Part shown: in pieces, positions 6,261 through 7,199 of the stretch
Numbering within the stretch: position 1 is the first letter of the stretch
How the letters are laid out: the number at the start of each line of letters is the position of its first letter
Translations under genes and position numbers: made by a program
NCBI GenBank assembly: GCA_029065305.1
Contig: JAIEIQ010000257.1
Span: forward strand, 1 to 7,199
Source of the DNA: Oscillospiraceae bacterium
GTDB lineage: Bacteria > Bacillota > Clostridia > Oscillospirales > Oscillospiraceae
Length of the DNA: 7,199 bases
Direction: 5' to 3'
Notes under the pieces: generated by a model
What the model saw: the letters and a program-made list of their open reading frames with translations, nothing else
What the model was told of the DNA's origin: nothing
The model's database searches: none

Positions 6261-7134
6261 AGGAAGAATCCAAAAGGCCCTCAGCGGCTTTTACTATGTG
6301 GATACGGGGGGGAGCGAGCCTCTCCGGTGCCGGGCCCGGGGAAAATTCCGCCAGGACGGCCTCAGCCCCCTGGTGGGGGACTGGGTGGAGGTCCGGGAGA
6401 CGGAGCCCGGAGCAGGTATCGTCTGGGAGGTGGAGCCCCGGCGGAACGACTTCGTCCGGCCCGCCGCGGCCAATGTGGATCAGCTGGTGGTGGTAGCCTC
6501 CCGGGCCATACCAGTGACGGACCCGTTCCTCATCGACCGGGTGGCGTCCATCGCGGCGCTGAAGGGCTGCGATGTGGTGTTGTGCGTCAATAAGACGGAC
6601 CTGGTTCCCGGCGGCGATCTGGCGGAGCTGTACCGGCGGGCTGGGTTTACAGTCGTGGAAACCAGCGCTGTGACGGGGGAGGGACTGGAGGAGCTGAAGA
6701 AGGTTTTAGCTGGCAAGCTGTCTGCCTTTACAGGGAATTCCGGCGCGGGAAAATCCAGCCTTCTCAACGCCATTGAGCCCGGATTCTCCCTCCAGGTGGG
6801 GGAGGTCAGCCAGCGGCTGGGCCGTGGACGGCACACCACCCGCCATGTGGAGCTCCACCGCCTCTCCTGCGGCGGAGAGGCCATCGACACACCGGGGTTT
6901 GGCGCCTTCGACGCCCAGGAGTTACAGCTGGAGCTGAAGGAGCGCCTGCCGGAGACGTTTCTCGAATTCCGGCCCTATTTGGGGGAGTGCCGCTTTGTGG
7001 GGTGCTCCCATACCAAGGAGAAGGGCTGTGCCGTGCTGGCGGCGGTGCGGGCGGGGGAGATCGCCGGAAGCCGTCACGAGAGCTATGTGCGGATGTACCG
7101 GGAGCTCCAGCACGTGAACGCCTGGGAAAAATAG
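6253..7134 (+). CDS. rsgA: Small ribosomal subunit biogenesis GTPase RsgA
   Basis: RsgA (YjeQ/CpgA) is a 30S-stimulated GTPase acting late in small-subunit maturation, checking the decoding centre. The 293 residues are full length for the Firmicutes type. An N-terminal OB fold (about 1-65, starting GRIQKALSGFYYV) is followed by a circularly permuted GTPase domain with motifs in the diagnostic order G4 NKTD (113-116), G5 SAV (138-140), G1 GNSGAGKSS (161-169), G2 GRGRHTT (190-196) and G3 DTPG (212-215). The C-terminal zinc domain has Cys246, Cys251, His253 and Cys259, the family spacing. The start ATG at 6253 lies inside the kinase's last codons and is chosen because the conserved OB-fold sequence begins at once; a longer in-frame reading upstream to 6043 is only an overlap with kinase sequence. 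No ribosome binding site precedes the start, so translation is probably coupled to the kinase. In related bacteria PrkC phosphorylates this protein. Confidence 0.97.
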   Translation: MARGRIQKALSGFYYVDTGGSEPLRCRARGKFRQDGLSPLVGDWVEVRETEPGAGIVWEVEPRRNDFVRPAAANVDQLVVVASRAIPVTDPFLIDRVASIAALKGCDVVLCVNKTDLVPGGDLAELYRRAGFTVVETSAVTGEGLEELKKVLAGKLSAFTGNSGAGKSSLLNAIEPGFSLQVGEVSQRLGRGRHTTRHVELHRLSCGGEAIDTPGFGAFDAQELQLELKERLPETFLEFRPYLGECRFVGCSHTKEKGCAVLAAVRAGEIAGSRHESYVRMYRELQHVNAWEK

Positions 7135-7138
7135 GAGG
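7133..7138 (+). promoter_or_regulatory. Shine-Dalgarno-like AGGAGG after rsgA
   Basis: AGGAGG overlaps the rsgA stop codon (TAG at 7132-7134) and a second run, GAGGAG, follows at 7146-7151. No ATG, GTG or TTG occurs in the remaining bases to 7199, so no downstream gene can be called. In related genomes rpe (ribulose-phosphate 3-epimerase) normally follows rsgA, and may begin beyond the window. No rho-independent terminator is visible here. Confidence 0.3.
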
Positions 7139-7199
7139 ACAGACAGAGGAGAAGCCCCAGCCCCGCAAAGCCGCACCATTTCCCCGCCGCTGTATATAC

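Noticed and set aside
7190..7199. TATATAC at the window end as a -10 promoter element
   Set aside because: No convincing -35 hexamer lies upstream, and the sequence stops before any gene it could serve.

Overview
The window is a stretch of a conserved bacterial core operon. All seven supported genes are on the + strand, packed almost end to end: fmt (3' end only), a YugP-type membrane zinc metallopeptidase, rsmB, rlmN, a PP2C phosphatase (prpC/stp), a PASTA-domain Ser/Thr kinase (prkC/pknB) and rsgA. The order fmt-rsmB-rlmN-prpC-prkC-rsgA is the well-known Firmicutes arrangement, usually preceded by priA-def and followed by rpe and thiN. The metallopeptidase between fmt and rsmB is an arrangement I associate with Clostridia. 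The GC-rich composition, heavy GGG/CGG codon use and PASTA kinase suggest a high-GC member of the Clostridia, for example the Oscillospiraceae (Flavonifractor/Oscillibacter-like gut bacteria). That placement is inference from gene order and composition, not from a marker comparison.

Layout: 1-396 is the last 131 codons of fmt. After a 33-base gap comes the metallopeptidase (430-1131). It overlaps rsmB by ATGA (1128-2453), which overlaps rlmN by ATGA (2450-3490). Four bases separate rlmN from the PP2C phosphatase (3495-4259). A 36-base gap with a clear ribosome binding site leads to the kinase (4296-6260). rsgA (6253-7134) overlaps the kinase end by 8 bases. The last 65 bases hold a strong Shine-Dalgarno-like AGGAGG but no ATG, GTG or TTG before the window ends.

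Function: fmt formylates initiator tRNA. RsmB methylates 16S rRNA and RlmN methylates 23S rRNA and tRNA. RsgA is a GTPase that matures the 30S subunit. The kinase and phosphatase form a reversible Ser/Thr phosphorylation switch; in related bacteria the kinase senses muropeptides or lipid II through external PASTA domains, and translation GTPases, including RsgA, have been reported among its targets. The operon therefore joins translation and ribosome maturation to cell-wall sensing.

I found no mobile element, CRISPR array, RNA gene or novel multi-gene system. The observations most worth a second look are a 9-bp inverted repeat that could hide the metallopeptidase ribosome binding site behind the end of fmt, and a shortened kinase activation loop with no threonine.
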